From Trileptium ribeirensis (Eukaryota; Nematoda; Enoplea; Enoplida; Thoracostomopsidae), in contig JASANE010001501.1 of NCBI GenBank assembly GCA_030248225.1, positions 44,128-108,127 of the forward strand: a stretch of 64,000 nt of DNA, given 5' to 3'. The notes below the pieces were generated by a model. That model did no database searches. It was not told where the DNA came from and saw nothing but the letters and a program-made list of their open reading frames with translations. The translations under genes were made by a program, and so were the position numbers. Below are positions 43,628-55,400 of this stretch, one piece after another (within the stretch, counting starts at the first letter, position 1; each line of letters opens with the position of its first letter).

Positions 43628-44545
43628 CGATAAACCATCGATAACTTTCGTATCATGTTAAGTACCCCCAATGACAATGGTGAAAAAACTGGGACATTAG
43701 CAGCAGGACGCACAAATTTAAAGTTAGTTCAATATTGTGAGCCTTAGCTATGTTATAAGGCTTTTATTATAGACAAAACAATGAACAGATCGTTCGACGA
43801 TGCAACAATAACTTGACATATATGCTTAGGCGGAAGCAAAATGAAATTTAACAATGTACCCTCGAGATTGCACCTGCAATAAAACTGCCAGCCCTATTTC
43901 ACCACGACAAAAACTATTATCGAATTTATTTATAGGTATAGAGTAGCACCTTCGTTTTAATTGCAATTATAACACCACAAACTTTTACAATACAAAGCTA
44001 CTTGATTATTTTGAAATATATATAAAATATTTGGAAATAAATACTCTTTCTATTTATTATAGTTAAATTCTCTGGCTTTGTTTGACCATTTAATTGATAC
44101 GGCAATTATTTGTGCAGTCTGAACCTCTGGGCCACGGCGTGGAAATTCAAAGTCACGAGCAATTTAATTTCTTTACCAGTGCCTGCAAACATTAATTTGG
44201 GCCTACATACTTGTCAGAAATGAATGCGACTAGTCTGATGCTAGTTTAATATTATAGTTTTGTTCGAATTTTGCACGAGATTAGTTGGCAATCAATTTAT
44301 AACACGCTTTTTAATACAGTGTTCGGTCGAGACTTGTTCGCTGATAAGTAATTTTTTTCCGATGTTCGTTCATTCGATGGGCGACACCATTTTCTGACGA
44401 GTACTGCATAGCGTTACAAAAAGGAAATTTTCAACTCAACCCACTTTCCGACATTTGTGCCAGGACATTTTAAAAAAGGTTAGGACAAATATTCTAAAAC
44501 GTAATATAGCACACGAGGCTCTGCTCTCAATAAACATTTACCGAT
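43628..44545. other. Intergenic, one small MITE
   Basis: About 900 bp downstream of the metallopeptidase stop codon. Apart from the M2 MITE at 44317-44406 nothing is recognised. Confidence 0.5.
44317..44406. mobile_element. MITE family M2, very short copy
   Basis: 90 bp. Left TA then CAGTGTTCGGTCGAGACTTG; right end reverse complement CAGTACTCGTCAGAAAATGG. The core has GATGTTCGTTCATTCG. Probably an internally deleted member. Confidence 0.55.
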
Positions 44546-46005
44546 TTAGTAAGGCGACACCTTAAATGTGCTGAATGCACCCCTCACGTCGATCAAAAAA
44601 ACCTTTGTCACTACGTTCGTTACATTGGCACGGCTCTCCATAAAGCTCTCGGGTATACACCAAATATACGGTCGACTAGCCCGTAAATCAAACGTAACCA
44701 CAGCCTCACTGTGGCATCGCAGTTCAGCGCCAACAAAGCCATAGGTAGAGCGATATATACCTTGTTTCAACTGAATTGCGACCGAACTATCGTCAATACA
44801 ATCATTATTGTTGCTGGTACAGTTATCAATTTTAGGCTTCACCAGATCCCGCAAAATATTCCGACAAAATCGATTATGGTCGTACAATACCATCAGCTCA
44901 AAATCAGAAAATAAATTTGGCTGTGAGCAAAATAAAGTAATCTCTTTAGCCTTGTTGTCCGGGATCGAGCTAGAACTTTCGTTCGCGATAGCAGTAGCTA
45001 GCAATCGTTTCAGCGGTCTGATTAGTTTGCTTCGCCCAGCCATGATTCCGTTTTCGGAAACGTTAGACCTGACCGCCGGGTGTACCAAACCAAATACATG
45101 ACCAATCTCATGGAGACACAAACCAATCAGCCAAGTTGCAACGTCCTCGAATTGTACTGAGTTCCGATCGAAATTTTCGGCCAATTGTTCAAGCGGATTA
45201 TAGGCTATGTAAGCCCTTAATCCGTCAGACTGAACAGCAATCCGTCGCTCGTTAGCAAAACATTTCCTAAACTCTTTTGAAATCAAAGGAACCAAAGCAA
45301 CAGCGTCGTTTTGTACGACAGCAACGTTTCCGGTTCCACAGTTTGAAAACGAAGCTCCAGAAAAATTACAAAACGAAACCTTCACGATACTGCCATATGG
45401 ATTCCGCCGAATTTGGGATTTTTGCTTCGTCTCAGCGCCGTACGGCACATTATTACAACAAAGCGAGCCATGTTTTTCGTCCATCGGTCCAATATATTCA
45501 GGCATCCATGCCATAAATATAAGAAACTTAACCGGTGAAGCTTCATCAAGTCTTTTCCGCTTCGCGTGTAGGCATTCGACTAAGTGCCAAAAAATCTGAG
45601 ATTCACCTTCGTCTCGAACAGCATTATCCTTCAGACAATATTCGACGTCAAGAAATTCGGCCGGCTGTACATCGATTCCGTCGACAACGCAGTCCCACAA
45701 TTGGTTGTGCTTGGCGCTAAAGTCTTTGGCTGCTTCGTTGTAGGACACAAGACTCCAATTAAGAACATCTCTAATAACCGACATAACGATATCGATCCGT
45801 TTCAGGAGCTTGTCGTTGCCCGCATGGTCAGAAACTACCAGTCGATCCGGCCTGCAAACGCACAGGCATGACCTATTCGATGAAGGACCTTCGCGATGAC
45901 ACGGAAGTGCCAAAAGCGGTTGTATCATAATATGATTCCGGCAATGTTCATAGAGCACTTGAACGGCAGCATGTACCAAAATCGACGGAGCCGCTCTGTA
46001 TTTTG
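44546..46005 (-). CDS. Zinc metallopeptidase, metzincin-type motif (N-terminal exons not found)
   Basis: About 486 residues in one open exon ending at the TAA at 44546. Zinc-binding motif HEIGHVFGLVH (45080-45112) fits HEXXHXXGXXH, with Glu as the catalytic base, and is followed about 12 residues later by NGIMAGR, which can serve as the Met-turn. Before it lie cysteine-containing beta-type segments (for example NPYGSIVKVSFCNFSG) and an alpha-helical N-terminal part. The layout best recalls the fungal and metazoan YIL108W-type family (Pfam PF12044, 'Metallopep'), whose members are longer (about 625-770 residues); this assignment is from memory and moderate. The open frame has no ATG upstream before a stop; acceptors at about 46006 or 45996 suggest it is a 3' exon. 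No signal peptide is visible in this part. It could also be a retrocopy or a diverged metzincin. Confidence 0.7.
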
Positions 46006-49000
46006 CTACGAATAACTATCCAGCCATACAATGTTACCCACTAAGAATAATAAATTTATGCTGAGGATTGCGAAATACATTTTAGTTGAAGCTGTATTGC
46101 ATAATGAAAAATGTGAATTGTTTTAAATTAACTACATCTTTCAAATGCTGGAAATGTGATGTTATCATCAATAACCTGGGCAAACCCGATACTAACCAAA
46201 CTACATAAATCATAACGAACTGTCTCAGCTTTGCAACACCAAAAAAATTTCGACCAAATTTTATACCAACTTCTGATTACGCAAGAAATGTTATAGGTCA
46301 AGCAAAAATAGACAAATTGAAGAAACTACTAGAAAAAGCGTGGTTGTCGAACTGCAGCTGGCACACCGCTAAGTCTATCTCGGGAAAGAAAAAGCACGGC
46401 GCCTGGGCGCCTGTCTTGGGCCCCTGGATCGGTGGGGTTTAAGCCAAATTTTATATTCTAAAAATGGTATTAAATAGTGCAATATTCATGTAAACAAATT
46501 TAATGAAATTATATGGCAAACTGGGTTTATGCGAGCATATTATAAAATGTTAGGAAAGAGTATGTTTTACAACAGTTTAGTCACAAAAAATAGCCTAAAT
46601 GAACAACAGTGCTATTTTATTGTAGTCTAGTAACATTTTTCGATATTATTATTAAGTAGGCGCACGGAATTTTTTTGCTAAAATTATCAAAACATGGGAT
46701 AAAATTGGCAAATAGGCCAGCGGGTGGGTGGGAAGGTCTACCCGTCTATTCCGACGGACCTTCGACACCTTTATGCCCAAACAAAGCTTTAGCAGGCTGA
46801 CTATCATAGTCTGCGGTCTGCCTCGGCGTAAGATTCGGCACCTTAGCCGTTACATTGAATTTCGTTCATAACCTTTGCAAATCGTGCAAATTTTCGAATA
46901 TCCTGAAGAAACATTTAGGAATATAAAATTCGTATCGTAGTAAAAGGAAATTCTTGGCAGTGAGCCTCCTATTTACCGCCACCTGTAGGACGGACGCTGC
47001 CTTAATGCCATAATGCAGTCTTACTTTATATTCGGCACATACGTCGTTCTTTCATGCGCAAATAAAGCGTGTTACGAAAACGCTTTACGAAAATTCGTAT
47101 CGTGGTAAAGTATAGCCTTTTAGCAGTAGCCCGAGCATTGGCTGTAAAGCAGCAGTGGACTTACCCAAACTGGAATCTTTCAAAAACTCACCTCAGCCAA
47201 TAAGTTACCAAAAATAAAGACACTACGAAGATTTTGGTACCATTCGACTTGACTATTTCCATTTCGGCCAAATTTATGATAACTGGTTTTCGATTATTTG
47301 GGTTACCAAAAATTCTTTGGCAGCAAAATCTTTCTAATAAAATATGTTTTTACGCATGGAGCGAACGAAATTGACGGGTTGAATTTTGTTGATATCACAA
47401 TGAAACGTAAATCTTTCTTAGTATAAGCCTTAATCCGTGAACCGATTTTGATATATGCAGGCTCATCTGAACATAAAATTACACGTTTACTAGAAAAATG
47501 CTGTAAATCTTTTGCTGCGCGGGAAAGACCATTAGAACCCAAAAAATACTATGACCGAAAATAGATATTTTATGAACTGGATCGAAACGGGCTGAACAAC
47601 CCCAAAACTTCCGAGCTTTATTGTTAAAATTTCAGTTGGAATTCCAGGAAAGACTCTAAAATTTGACAGTCTTATATTTACGTTTCACTTCCAAATTAAC
47701 CTTTACCTAAACAATACACTCGACGTGATTGTATCTTTGTCAGGGTACAGTCGGTTCGCATTTAACTCAGCGATTCGAGCAATAAATAATTGAATAGCTT
47801 GTTTTAGTTCGTTTTGAAATAATATTACATACGGGAGTTACATGGAGCAAAACCAAGTTATGATGATCCGAACAGGGGTCCCAGACGAACAAATCAGTAA
47901 ATGAAAACGCCTTCTAGATCTAGTAGGCGCTACGCTGCCATCATCGATTTCAAGCGATGTTCCCATAATTCTTTTTTTTCGCCACCTGTTTCAGTTCTCT
48001 GTATCCGTTCGACACATATATTCACATCTTCGTGATTGCAATTCGTTCAGATTGTACGGATCTTTCCCTGGCGACAGTAATATGCAGTCTTGTTAACGAG
48101 TCTCTTCACCAATTCAAACCGCTGCCTTTCAGAACTATCACTAATGTTCGTTCTACAATAGTCAGGACCAGTTGTCAGTAACGTTGCTGAAACAGTTCAC
48201 ACACCACCTCACTGGATATATTAACTTCCCATGAGAAGAATGGATAGAGCTCTGTCCATGAGACAGAAAACCGAAACGTTCACCCCAAGCCCACGGTATT
48301 TTATTGTAAAGGTTACATCCTGAAATAGCGTGACGCCGAGTTTGTACTAAACATTACATCGTTTTAAAAGGCAAGTGATCCTATGCTAAACCACGTATTG
48401 ATTCAGATAGCACCCAGGCGTCGCAGAATTGTCAAGTGTACGCAGAGACGCACAACAGACTGACACACAACACTCGGCGCCATCACATGCCACACCGTAT
48501 TCCCGATGCACTATATCCATTCTGCAATTATTATTATGAACGCGCATCTCAGGCGTCGAATAATTCATGAAATCACCAAAAACCCCATAAGGCCGCGAAA
48601 AAATTATCGAAAATGCGGGCGCAACACCAACCGTAAGCCGAAATTTAATGGTAGACTATATGTGGAAGCAATATAAATAAGCTAGAAGCAGCCCAAGGAT
48701 ACGTATCGAATCAACTTAAAAAATTAAAGGGGCGCTCGTAACACTTTCCCGGATATGCCACCTATTCAGCATTTGTGACCGGTTTATCGTCCGTATGAAA
48801 TGACATTTCTCTGCTGATGAATATATAAAACAGTCATGCTGTTTTCCACAATGCTTCTAAGCGCTTGTATCAGTTAGAATATAGAAAATGAGTTTCGTGG
48901 GCAGGCATTACTGCTATAAAAATTCACAATCTATGCGATCGCACCATTTTAATTCTACCTATACAAATATTATATATACGCTCAGCCGCATAACGCATAA

Positions 49001-51067
49001 ACACAAAATTAACAGCAGTTAAAGCAAATAACATTTACTGGACATCAATACTATTTACGTACTAAGTAAAATGGACATATAGCAGTATGTGGCTATCGTG
49101 GCTACAAACCATACATGGCTTTTCTTGGTTTGTAGAAGAGCGGGAGCCCCCAGTGCGTGCCCTCTAGCAAAAATTTTTTGCTCCGTTAGCCAGCAAAAAA
49201 TCCACGCCCAATGTTTTCATTTTGCAATTTTTCGACGTATATTTTAGTTATTAACTATACATCCTATCATCCATCAGCTGCTAACCAAATGAAATCTTAT
49301 GCAAATAGTTTTCTATGTTGTTGCGAATATATAAGTCAAGTATTTGACACCACGAAACGATCATACCCATCTTGATAACAATGAATGAACATGGTAAACA
49401 TTGTCAATTAAACATTTCTGTACGACAAAAACCCATTTTTTGCTAATCATAACACCTAAACTAAAAACCGTTTTTAATGTATGGCTAAGCTGATAATCTG
49501 CCTAGCAACCGATTAGATACGAAAACAGTGATAATAAAAACATAACTAAAGACTAGTTCTAACAATAAAAGTGTAAGCAACGCACCATGCTATGCATGAG
49601 TAAACTTATGGTGCGCCCCTACCACACCCTTTTGTCATTAGTGATTGGCGATCGCTTGTTCGGCGTGCCAGCCATCAATCAACATAACAGAGAACATAAA
49701 ATTGGGTTTTGGGCAACGCGTCCAAAACGTTAAGTAACGGAAAAATATCCTATTAACAGTTACTTCAAAAATGTTAAGTAACAGATTTACCACCGTTTGG
49801 CATTTAAACTGGAAAATTTTTATTTTATTATCGAACGAAAATTCATCCGTTTAATATTTTAAAACCCGCACATCATATGTTAAGTTCGTGAACTACACGT
49901 ATTATCAATAATAAAACGAAATGTGTTAGCGTACCGAAAAAAAATGCAGAATGCTAGTTGCCCCTATCTGTGCGTTGTGAAACGAATTTGCGGCCAAATA
50001 ACAAATAGCTGCATTGTGTTAGCGAACAGAACTAACACCGTCTTGCAATTAGTCCTTTTGCGTTCACGCACGGAAATTTTGGAAATTGGAATTGGCTAAT
50101 GCAATGAATTTTATGTTTGCTAGCAGTGGTTTATACATAGTGTCAAAAGGGGATGGTTGGTGGCGCAAGTTAAGTTTACTCATGCACTAAACACGGGAAC
50201 TAAAAATACAGACGGTTGAAAACAAAATATCAACTTTCAGCACACATGAATATTAATTAAGCATCAGTTATTTATTGTACTTGAATATTTATAAGCACAA
50301 AAAATAGTATATTTTTCCAGGAACTATAAAATAACACGCTTGGCGGAGTCAAGTTTACTTGCACAAACAGATCGGGAATTCCTAGGATTACCCCAGGTGT
50401 TACACTAGTATTGGTCAATTTTAATTAAAGATACAGCTGAAATTTTGGTACCATTCAAATCCGCTCGACAAAATGAGTCAAAAAATACCTATTTTAGCCG
50501 TTTTATGACAATTTTTTCGATCTTTCGGTTGCCAATGGTGCCATCGGTTTCCAAAATCTGCGAAAAACATATCTGTCGATAACAACTTTGTATATCATTC
50601 GAACCGCATTAACGAACTGAGTCGAATAGTGCGAAAACACCTCGATCGGTTCATGAGTTAAGGAGGTTTGCCATTTATGTTAAATCTAAGCAATAAACGT
50701 AAGCTTAAGTATTAGGCATGTCGTTAGTAATGGCCGTAATGAACATTTTCTGACTCAGCTCGTAGCACTGAGTCGAATACCAAAATTTGCGCTGTAATCC
50801 TCAAACTTGACTAATTTTACGCAAGGGAAGGATGAAGTACCCTAAAGCTCTCATAGTCTTTTAAAGGTTGTATATTTTCCGCCACTAAAATATAAAAGGT
50901 TCAATGTGAAAAAACCACTCTGACCAAAAAACCAAACATCACTGTCATGGTCAAACAGCAGTACAAAATAATTGATAGATTTCTATTAATCAAAATTTTG
51001 ATCGCATCTATTTCTGGTGGAGGCTGTAGTTTCAGTGATGATCGGCTATCAAAAATGCACACACATA

Positions 51068-51240
51068 TAGTACTCGCCAGAAATGAGTGCTATTCGTTCG
51101 ATGTTCGCCTCGAAAAATGTTCGAAACCTGTTGGACGTTTTGGCGCACTTTTTTTAAATCTGATCTAGGTTTGTTCAAGAATAAATTTTGTTCGATATCC
51201 GTTCGTTCGAAAGGTGACACTTATTTCTGCCGAGTACTGT
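51068..51240. mobile_element. MITE family M2, copy with TTCGTTCGA core
   Basis: 173 bp. Left TAGTACTCGCCAGAAATGAG; right (reverse complement) CAGTACTCGGCAGAAATAAG. The core has repeated GTTCGTTCGA and CTCGAAAAATGTTCGAA motifs. It links the CAGTACTCGCC ends of family M2 with the AGAAATAAGTG segment of family M1, suggesting a common origin of the two. Confidence 0.75.
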
Positions 51241-51325
51241 GCTCGGACTCAAGCAATTATGCCAGCGAAAACACAGAAGCTTTGGGAGCTAACACACCAT
51301 ATGTAGAATCATGAAAACACAACCA

Positions 51326-51461
51326 CAGTTTACTCGCCACAATAATTGATCGCTGCTCACTCGTACGCTCGCAACTTGCTAATCGGAATCTTATAGTTTG
51401 TTTTTTGGTTCGCTCGCTACTTGGTCACTCGTAAGGCGATAGTCAAACGCGGTAAGTAGTG
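51326..51461. mobile_element. MITE family M2, copy
   Basis: About 136 bp. Left CAGTTTACTCGCCACAATAA; right end reverse complement CACTACTTACCGCGTTTGAC, followed by TA. The core contains GCTGCTCACTCG and CGCTCGCTACTTGG. Ends are more diverged than in the other copies. Confidence 0.5.
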
Positions 51462-51639
51462 TATAATTGCCATTATAAAAATTATAACAAATCCAAATAC
51501 TGATAATATACGCACAAAGCTTTAATAATACCAACCAACGACGCATTCTATCATCGTTTAAAATGTCCCATTTACTGTTAGCGCTGCACTGTTTGATATC
51601 GTAAAAATTGAAAACTACGACCAAGCTTCAATATACACC

Positions 51640-52445
51640 CTACATTTCCCCATTAATCTCTTTGACAATTAGCTCAACCCTCTTTTTATCTCCCAAAGCG
51701 AGCGGAAGCGACGCAATATCCGCTGCCGTTAGCGAGCCAAGCACAAATTCATCGAGCATCGCCTCATCTGAAAGCAATTTCAAACCCGGCGCCGTCATAT
51801 TCAGTTCCTCCATACGTTCTCGCAAATTGCCAATTTTCTTTTTCTTTAGCGAGCCCAAAACACTACCGTCAGCCTTCTTCTTGTTCTTCGTGGTTCGATA
51901 TGATATATCGCTATGGTTGTTGTGCACAGTTTTAGCCCCCGACGTTTGATGAAATTGACCATAATCCTTGTCGTCACCAACGTGATGCTCGCTATTTTTC
52001 TGAATATCCAATGTGTTTTGAAAGTTGCCATACTGCGGTGCAACAACCGGCCCGCTAGCTTTTGCAACAAGAAATTCTCGAATACTAACCGCATACGCGT
52101 CAACGTCAGCTGCAGAAACTACTTTCGGTGACCCATAACCTTTAACCGAGCTTCCACCCAGTCCCAAACTTTCTTTCCACATCGAGACTCCACTTGAACT
52201 ACCGATATGATCAATGTTGGCGTTGGACGACTTTCCTGATTTCTTGTTGACATCTTTTCTCTGTTGATCCGTAGCATCCATATCGAAATTATTCGATGAC
52301 ATATCTGCATTGCCTGACCGGCGACTGACAGCGTGACCGGTCGAGCGACTTTTATCCGGAGTCGTTTGGGTACTAATATAAGCTGCTAGTCGAACATGTG
52401 GAGAGTCGATAGTCGAAACGCCGCGGGTTTTCTGAACATCCACGA
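51640..52445 (-). CDS. Unidentified gene, last exon
   Basis: 806 bp, acceptor AATGTTTCAG, ending at TAG (51640-51642). Enters in phase 1: the single G left by the previous exon plus TC gives Val. An in-frame TGA about 40 bp upstream of the acceptor shows that the exon cannot extend far. It encodes the polar C-terminal third and the final helical segment. Confidence 0.75.
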
Positions 52446-55400
52446 CTGAAACATTGCCATAAAATGAATTGGATGTTTTCAAAAACGATCACTAGTTAGT
52501 GATACAACTTCCGCTTAGAGAGGCCGGGCCGGACCATTCCTGTTCAGATTCACTCTGTGGTGTTCAAAGGGGTTCCGAGGCAAACGGGGACCCTAAATTG
52601 TGCATTATAGCCAGAGGAAATTTGAAAGCAAAGACAACAGAAATGTATAAAATTTTACCCTTAATATTAATAGTTTTGAAATCTCGAAAGAGCGACTCTC
52701 GCGCTGCTCAGCTGAAATGCGACCGTCATAGCTTGCAAGTACCGTACACAGTCTCACGACAGAGTGATGTGGAATTAATAGAAAAGGTAAGTGCAATAAT
52801 TATTGTTAAAATGTTTTGACATATTCCGCTTCTGAAAAAATTATGGGTGTTCAGGACAAGTTTAATTTCAATTTGGAAGAATATGAATAAATCAAAAATA
52901 TATTAATTTAAAGGTTACACTTACAATATATATTATATTCCTTCAAATTTTCTTTCAATAGCCCCCACTTTTTTCATCCCAAGTATTTAATTTTCATGAC
53001 AATGTACATATTCGTAGAGCAACATTATTGCTGATTACTTGATCAGGCAGTAGAAACGTAGCGAATGTGGCTACAATGAGCAAATCGGGCTTCCTGGATG
53101 GATATAAAGCAATGTCTCACAAAATCAAGAATACACCGGAAATACATTAACAGCAACGTGACGACCATTTTTGTCAATTTTTAAGCCACAATTACATACA
53201 GTCCTGGCCAGAAATAAGTGCAATCGAAATCGATCGAAATTTCGTTTAATCGCAATCGATCGAAATTTCGTTTAATCGAAATCGATCGAAATTTATTGTA
53301 ATGGAAATCGATTGAAATAGAAATCGTTGGAAACAATAAAAAACGAAATTTTTCGATTAACTGTTGGTTTTATTTATAGCTGCTTATTTCATTGAGCAGA
53401 GCTCGGCGAAGCCGAGCGAAGCGTTTTTATTTTCTGTCTGTGAGTAAAAAGGTCGATGTCCGTCCCTTCGTTCGTTCGGTCCGACGGATCTCAAGAACCA
53501 CTGAACCGATTTTTAAAATGCCACAGCCCAAGCTCCGCTCACAAATGTAGTTCCACTACCGACTAGTATTATGTATTATGAGTCATGTTGCATCTATTTG
53601 CAGTAATCTATTAAGACCTTTTTTAATTAAGACAAGGACTACAACAGAATTACAGAATATGAATATATTGCACATGCACCGCTGGTTTACTGCAACCAGC
53701 AGTACTAAGATTGTTAAAATCCTTTATGTCGCCGCGTTCTGACCAGCCGGGTTCTGACCGCCGTTCCATGGGTTAAATGGTCCTCCGTGGTGGGAGGGAG
53801 TGACCACCCTATATCCACCCCAAATTATGCGGCTGACACCACCACACCGGGTGTTAACCAGACTCTTAGATATTTGAAACCGAATGCTGAATTTGTGACG
53901 CACCACTTATATATTCATTTTGGAGGAGGCTCCGACTAGCGAACAATTAGTTGGAAAGAGGCGCTGCTTACTAATATGTGAGACAACCATTTACTTAATA
54001 CTGTTCAGGGGAGCTTGAACTCTACTCGCATATTTTGGAACCACCATTCATGCGAGCAAGCACGATTTTCTAATGGGAATTTGATTGGGTACTGACAGGT
54101 GAAAAGACATGATTGATGGTATGTGTGCAGCCGTTTTTTCACCACTCCAAGCTAAACTGGGGGAAGCCGCTATATTTTGGGAGTTGGGGGAGCTCGAGCC
54201 GTCAGGAAACCAGCTGAGCTGGCGGGGGGCACTCGGATGGGGATCTCCCCCAGCCCCCATTAGAGACAGCCCAGTATTTAATGTCTCAAAGGTTTTGCAT
54301 CTCACAAGTAAACAATTCTGCGATTCTCACCAGTTATGCTAATTTGCAAAGTCGGATTTAGCGCTCTGGATGCCCTACACCAAAACAGTGTGAAGGTTTT
54401 GTTGGATCACGATGGCTTGGGATCTCTACGGGGCAAAAGCCACTTTTTTAGAAAAGTCAAGTCAACCCAATATTTTCATAAAGTAGGGTGTATTTTTGCT
54501 CTGTTGAAACCCCTGGCTTCCAAAAACTGATTTTGCTGGGTCGCACTGCTTCGTCGACGTTATTTTTTCTTACAATAGCAGTTTTTACGTGAACCCCTTG
54601 CGCCCTCTTAAATCCTGCCCTGGCTTCTTAAATCTAAAAAATGAAAAATTACTTCAATCAAAATAAATTATGCAAACTTTTTATCAAAGTTCCAGAAAAT
54701 ACAATATCTAAAAATATAAAAATGACAATGAATGAATGTTATTTTCACGCGCCGAATACTAAATGCCAAAAAATTAACTCTTCTGGCGCTCGATTTGATG
54801 CATTTGGTCGCTAGTTGTTCAGTAACCAGAAATTTCTCTACGGGGGACACTGGGTTTCCCAGGGGGTACAAATTTTTTCAGGGGCACAGTTTATAGATGA
54901 CTGAGATTTATATGGTCGACATCCTTCTTTCTCTTCTATGCCATCCTTCCCGGGGTACACGGATGGTCGCACGGACCTCCATCGTGCCCCCCCCTTGGTT
55001 ACCCCCTGGTTGTTCAGTTACAGAACACGTATGTACTAACAAATTGTTTTGATTGCCAGTAAATGTTGTAACATTACATACGCAATTATAACTCCGATAT
55101 TAAGCGATATTTGTAACGTTAATTACCAGGAATGTAGAACTGGGATAGGGACTGCTTGCTTGCTTGAGCGGGGGTGTAGACAGAGATTTCCTTTAGGGGA
55201 CAACTTTAAATCCAACAAATGTTCCGGTGGGACAACTAGATTATGAAAGTGTTCTAATACCAATGTGTAAGAAATTGAAAGCTTTACCAGGGAGGATTTG
55301 TCCGTCGTGCCCATGGCCTCCAGGTACCCCCCTACCGACGCCATTATTATATTACAGTCTACCTTTGAAACTTAATATTGAACATAATAATTTCCATAGT

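Larger units (their letters stand above)
46006..51639. other. Upstream of metallopeptidase, mostly unrecognised
   Basis: 5.6 kb of AT-rich DNA. Upstream exons of the metallopeptidase should lie here or the gene starts at its exon, but I found none with support. Two regions (47210-47480 and 50440-50720) share phrases such as ATTTTGGTACCATTC and may be copies of one anonymous repeat. MITEs at 51068 and 51326 are listed separately. Confidence 0.45.

Noticed and set aside
44546..45979. Treating the metallopeptidase as a complete 477-residue protein starting at 45979.
   Set aside because: The first codon there is TTG, the frame is open further upstream, and family members are longer; it is better seen as a 3' exon.
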